Below are positions 6,911 to 9,146 of a DNA stretch of 9,146 nucleotides, piece by piece (position 1 is the stretch's first letter; the number at the start of each line of letters is the position of its first letter). Under the pieces are notes generated by a model. The model ran no database searches and was not told the origin of the DNA. It saw only the letters and a program-made list of their open reading frames with translations. The stretch is from Anaerolineae bacterium. Lineage in GTDB: Bacteria; Chloroflexota; Anaerolineae; UBA1429. Made by a program: the position numbers and the translations under genes. The DNA lies in contig JAFGLK010000038.1 in the NCBI GenBank assembly GCA_016928125.1, forward strand, positions 1-9,146, in the 5' to 3' direction.

Positions 6911-6938
6911 ATGATAGACAAGCGGAGAGGATTGTCAA
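6911..6938 (-). promoter_or_regulatory. Sigma-A type promoter of the uraA leader
   Basis: Minus strand: perfect -35 TTGACA (6938-6933), 16-nt spacer and -10 TATCAT (6916-6911, five of six). Start near 6904. No other promoter-like pair is visible between the terminator and the permease start, so this is probably the permease promoter with an unusually long leader of about 265 nt. Unlike the two divergent pairs in this window, no plus-strand -10 lies at a fitting distance. Confidence 0.7.
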
Positions 6939-7043
6939 GCGCATGCAGCGCGTTTGGCGTAGGTCTAGCTGCAGAAGGGGGGCCGGCGTCAAGCCATCTC
7001 TGGCCACCGGGGACAAGGAGGAAAAGGGCCGCTCTCTGAGCAA

Positions 7044-7065
7044 GAGCCAAGGTAGGACTTGGCTC
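7044..7065 (-). repeat. Inverted repeat GAGCCAAG/CTTGGCTC
   Basis: A perfect 8-bp stem with a 6-nt loop (TCCTAC on the minus strand), about 63 nt past the tRNA-Leu 3' end. It is followed on the minus strand by TTGCTC rather than a clean T-run. It could act as a back-up terminator of the tRNA transcript or be bidirectional. The rest of 6939-7043, between this repeat and the uraA leader promoter, shows no gene or clear signal. Confidence 0.35.
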
Positions 7066-7074
7066 CGCACGTCG

Positions 7075-7110
7075 AAACAAAACAAGGCCCGCCCGCCATG
7101 CTATCATGGC
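7075..7110 (-). terminator. Candidate terminator of the tRNA-Leu transcript
   Basis: On the minus strand GCCATG-ATAG-CATGGC forms a 6-bp stem, followed by a GC-rich stretch and then TTGTTTTGTTT (7085-7075). It lies about 20-50 nt past the tRNA 3' end, in the right place for a tRNA terminator, but the U-rich run is separated from the stem by 9 nt, so the call is moderate. A small stem GGCTC/GAGCC lies just before it. Confidence 0.35.
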
Positions 7111-7127
7111 TCGACGAGCCTCACGTA

Positions 7128-7210
7128 TGCCCCTGACTGGACTCGAACCAGTACGTCCTAAAGGACACAGGCCCTCAACCTGCTGTGTATGCCAATTCCA
7201 CCACAGGGGC
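7128..7210 (-). tRNA. tRNA-Leu (anticodon GAG)
   Basis: An 83-nt cloverleaf on the minus strand. The acceptor stem pairs GCCCCTG (7210-7204) with CAGGGGC (7135-7129), and the discriminator is A at 7128. The D-stem is GTG/CAC in GTGGAATTGGCATACAC. The anticodon stem GCAGG/CCTGT has the loop TTGAGGG, giving anticodon GAG, which reads CUC and CUU. The long variable arm GTCC...GGAC marks a class II tRNA. The T-arm is ACTGG-TTCGAGT-CCAGT. CCA is not encoded (TAC follows the discriminator), so the mature end must be added by a tRNA nucleotidyltransferase such as the one at 1415-4063. Confidence 0.97.
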
Positions 7211-7222
7211 TCTTGTGCACGT

Positions 7223-7250
7223 ATTATAGAGCCTTTCAGGCACTTGTCAA
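7223..7250 (-). promoter_or_regulatory. Consensus promoter of tRNA-Leu
   Basis: Minus strand: perfect -35 TTGACA (7250-7245), 16-nt spacer and perfect -10 TATAAT (7228-7223), ending 12 nt before the tRNA 5' end. The start would fall about 5 nt upstream of the tRNA, leaving almost no leader. Such a strong promoter fits a stable-RNA gene. Its -35 overlaps that of the plsX promoter. Confidence 0.9.
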
Positions 7251-7271
7251 CTGCACCTTTCACAGTACAAT
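7244..7271 (+). promoter_or_regulatory. Promoter of plsX operon
   Basis: Plus strand: -35 TTGTCA (7244-7249, five of six), 16-nt spacer and -10 TACAAT (7266-7271, five of six). Start near 7278, about 58 nt before ATG 7336. Confidence 0.7.
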
Positions 7272-7335
7272 ATGCAGACGTAGAGCTGGTACACACGAGG
7301 CACGCACGGGCTCATCGTCATCACTGGGGGAGATC

Positions 7336-8382
7336 ATGCGTATTGTACTGGATGCTATGGGCAGCGACCGAGCGCCCGCGGTGGATGTGGAGGGCGGGGT
7401 GCGCGCCGCCCGTCGCTTCGGGCATGAGATCATCCTGGTCGGCCGCCGGGAAGAGCTCGAGGCCGAATTGGCCAAACATGACGCGGTGGGTCTGCCAGTG
7501 TCCATTGTGCCCGCCAGCCAGACCATTGAGATGGGGGAACACCCCAGCCAGGCTGTGCGTAGCAAGCCAGATTCCTCGATGGTGGTGGGCATGGGGCTGG
7601 TGCGCGAGGGTCAGGCCGCGGCCTTTGTCTCGGCCGGCAACACAGGGGGCGTGATGGCTTCGGCGCTGGCCAGCGCAGGCCGCCTGGGACGCATCCCGGG
7701 CATCCATCGCCCTGCGCTGGCGGCGATGGTGCCGGGCATAGCTGGGCCAAGCCTGGTCCTGGACATCGGGGCCAACACAGACTGCCGACCTGAGTGGCTG
7801 ATCCAATTCGCTGTGATGGGGGCCGTTTACGCCCGCAACGTCATGGGGATCGAGAATCCGCGCATCGGGCTGCTATCCAATGGCGAGGAGGACACCAAGG
7901 GCAACCAACTGGTGCAGGAGGCCCACGCCATGCTACGCAGCCTCAGCGTGAATTTCGTGGGCAATGTGGAGGGCAAAGACATTGTGCAGAGCCTCGCCGA
8001 TGTTGTGGTCACGGATGGATTTGTGGGCAACGTGGCTATCAAGACGGCTGAGGGCGTGGCGTCCATGTTGCTCGCCAGCCTGCGCCGCGAGATCAAGGCC
8101 CGCCCGTTGGCGATGCTCGGCGGCCTGCTGGCCAAACCGGCTTTCCGCGCGGTGGCCAAGAAGCTGGATCATCGCGAGTATGGCGGCGCGCCTTTGCTGG
8201 GTGTGAACGGGGTCGTCATCGTAGGCCACGGTCGCTCGGATGCGCTGGCCATTGAGAACGCGGTGGGAGCCGCTATCCACGCCGTGAACGGCAACCTGAT
8301 CGAGGCCATTCGGCACGACATCGGAGACACCCTGAGCGTCATCCAGAATGCTCTCGCTCGGGCCGAGCAGGATGCGCCGTAA
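7336..8382 (+). CDS. plsX: Phosphate acyltransferase PlsX
   Basis: A 348-residue protein, normal for PlsX, which makes acyl-phosphate from acyl-ACP and phosphate for PlsY in phosphatidic acid synthesis. It is a soluble protein that works at the membrane surface. Hallmarks from start to end: MRIVLDAMGSDRAP (1-14), EMGEHPSQAVRSKPDSS, FVSAGNTGGVMA (97-108), LDIGANTDCRPE (142-153), LLSNGEEDTKGNQL (179-192), FVGNVEGKDI, VTDGFVGNVAIKTAEG and GAPLLGVNGVVIVGHGRSD. ATG 7336 is chosen because the family begins with this M-x-I-x-x-D-x-M-G-G/S-D block and GGGGGAG lies three to four bases upstream. The frame is open further upstream to 7189, but that part covers the promoter and tRNA and is not coding. 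The usual fab partners are absent here; the next gene on the strand, 31 bp on, is a membrane protein. Confidence 0.97.
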   Translation: MRIVLDAMGSDRAPAVDVEGGVRAARRFGHEIILVGRREELEAELAKHDAVGLPVSIVPASQTIEMGEHPSQAVRSKPDSSMVVGMGLVREGQAAAFVSAGNTGGVMASALASAGRLGRIPGIHRPALAAMVPGIAGPSLVLDIGANTDCRPEWLIQFAVMGAVYARNVMGIENPRIGLLSNGEEDTKGNQLVQEAHAMLRSLSVNFVGNVEGKDIVQSLADVVVTDGFVGNVAIKTAEGVASMLLASLRREIKARPLAMLGGLLAKPAFRAVAKKLDHREYGGAPLLGVNGVVIVGHGRSDALAIENAVGAAIHAVNGNLIEAIRHDIGDTLSVIQNALARAEQDAP

Positions 8383-8397
8383 TATCGCCCTGCAACC

Positions 8398-8405
8398 GGA
8401 GGTGA
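8398..8405 (+). promoter_or_regulatory. Strong ribosome binding site of the gene after plsX
   Basis: GGAGGTGA, a near-perfect anti-16S match, eight bases before ATG 8414. It supports independent, efficient translation of the downstream gene within the plsX transcript and fixes its start. Confidence 0.85.
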
Positions 8406-8413
8406 GGTGACCG

Positions 8414-9109
8414 ATGCAGAGTTTCGTCAACGAGCCTTTTCTTGAAAAGCGAGCCAGATATGCCAAATGGGGCAGTTACATCGGCTTTGGCGCGCTCTTT
8501 CTCGGCTTGATCACCACCACACGCAATCCGTTCCTGGCCTATGTTTTTCTGTTGGTAGGACTGCTCGGGGCCAGCCTGGGCTCCTACTTTGCCAGCCGAT
8601 ATGTGCGCCAACCCCGAGCCGATCAGCGGCTTGAGGAGGCGCTCTCGGGGCTGGACAAGCGCTATACCTTGTACAATTACTATCTGGCCAGCAATCATAT
8701 CATCGCTTCGCATCGCGGCTTGACCGTGATCGAGCCTCGGTCTCAAGAGGGGGAGATCTCCTATGAGAATGGTCGCTGGCGCCATCGCTCGGGGTTTCGC
8801 AAGCTTCTGCAGATCTTTGGCGAGCCCGCCTTGGGCAAGCCCGACCAGGATCTGCAGCGCGAGATCGAATGGGTGAAAAAGTGGATCGACGAGATCCTGC
8901 CCGAAGATGACATCCCGGTGAATGGCGCCGTAGTCTTCACCAGCCCCAGAGCACAAGTGCAAGCCAAGGGCGCCGACCTCCCCATATTGACGGTCGATGA
9001 GCTGACCCGCTACATGAAGGAAGGCCTCAAGGGCGAGCCGATCCTGACGACGGCCAAGCAGAACGAGCTCAGGAGAACCCTGGATGAGATCATCGGCCAG
9101 GAGGCGTGA
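8414..9109 (+). CDS. Two-helix membrane protein of unknown function, possibly NERD-like
   Basis: A 231-residue protein I do not recognise by name. Residues 16-36 and 39-60 are two hydrophobic helices joined by a short TRN turn; the remaining 170 residues are soluble and probably cytoplasmic. The soluble part opens with LDKRYTLYNYYLASNHIIAS (80-99), then RGLTVIEPRSQEGEIS (101-116) and ENGRWRHR. Near the end it has VNGAVVFTSPRAQV and LPILTVDELTRYM. This order (a 'hG-h-hVIE-x-K/R' strand, a G-E-I turn with W, then a late VVF strand and a 'pv...eL..yl' end) recalls NERD nuclease-related domains. If so, the usual E-x-K is E107-P-R109 and the early acidic residues are not clear, so catalysis is doubtful. 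The NERD link is inference from pattern. The start is fixed by GGAGGTGA. It is 31 bp after plsX with no terminator between, so probably one operon; a membrane or lipid-related role is only suggested by position. Confidence 0.75.
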   Translation: MQSFVNEPFLEKRARYAKWGSYIGFGALFLGLITTTRNPFLAYVFLLVGLLGASLGSYFASRYVRQPRADQRLEEALSGLDKRYTLYNYYLASNHIIASHRGLTVIEPRSQEGEISYENGRWRHRSGFRKLLQIFGEPALGKPDQDLQREIEWVKKWIDEILPEDDIPVNGAVVFTSPRAQVQAKGADLPILTVDELTRYMKEGLKGEPILTTAKQNELRRTLDEIIGQEA

Positions 9110-9146
9110 GGCAGCCACCTCCTGGACATCGGAAGGCTTGCTGGTA

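Noticed and set aside
6868..7296. Minus-strand 142-codon frame across the tRNA and its promoter
   Set aside because: It covers tRNA-Leu and both promoter boxes; the translation is a readout of RNA and control sequence, not a protein.
8339..9118. Minus-strand 259-codon frame with an AGGAGG-like site near 9123-9117
   Set aside because: The putative ribosome site overlaps the start codon itself, and the frame is antisense to the plsX-linked membrane protein, which has a strong ribosome site and clear helices.

Overview
The window is a GC-rich bacterial chromosome segment with ordinary housekeeping content. It resembles a Chloroflexota (Anaerolineae-like) genome: a clan-A glycoside hydrolase behind a signal anchor, a DHH-CBS-CBS-nucleotidyltransferase fusion, a stand-alone HypE/AIR-synthase-like protein and a plsX-linked two-helix membrane protein. 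This placement is inference from gene content. No mobile element, phage gene or CRISPR array is visible.

Layout, left to right. (1) 1-1201, minus: an envelope-anchored glycoside hydrolase of clan GH-A, cut by the left edge. (2) 1262-1312: a divergent promoter pair whose two -35 boxes overlap on one TTGTCAA heptamer. (3) 1415-4063, plus: an 882-residue tRNA nucleotidyltransferase (CCA- or A-adding) with N-terminal DHH/DHHA1 and two CBS domains. (4) 4106-5125, minus: a 339-residue HypE-like protein of the AIR synthase superfamily, convergent with (3). (5) 5365-6639, minus: a uraA-type NCS2 uracil/xanthine permease starting at GTG. A strong hairpin follows it. A roughly 265-nt leader precedes it, carrying a consensus promoter and, about 130 nt downstream, a perfect intrinsic terminator before the start codon. 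(6) 7128-7210, minus: tRNA-Leu(GAG) with a textbook promoter and no encoded CCA. (7) 7223-7271: a second divergent promoter pair sharing TTGTCAA, for the tRNA (minus) and plsX (plus). (8) 7336-8382, plus: plsX. (9) 8414-9109, plus: a two-helix membrane protein of unknown function, perhaps NERD-like, probably co-transcribed with plsX. The last 37 bases hold no recognisable gene.

The genes do not form one pathway. They cover tRNA supply and maturation (the tRNA-Leu needs CCA addition, and the nucleotidyltransferase is in the same window), phospholipid synthesis (plsX) and nucleobase uptake (uraA). The most interesting features are regulatory: the repeated shared -35 divergent promoters and the terminator inside the permease leader, which looks like an attenuator, an uncharacterised riboregulator or a small RNA. 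I found no convincing new multi-gene system.
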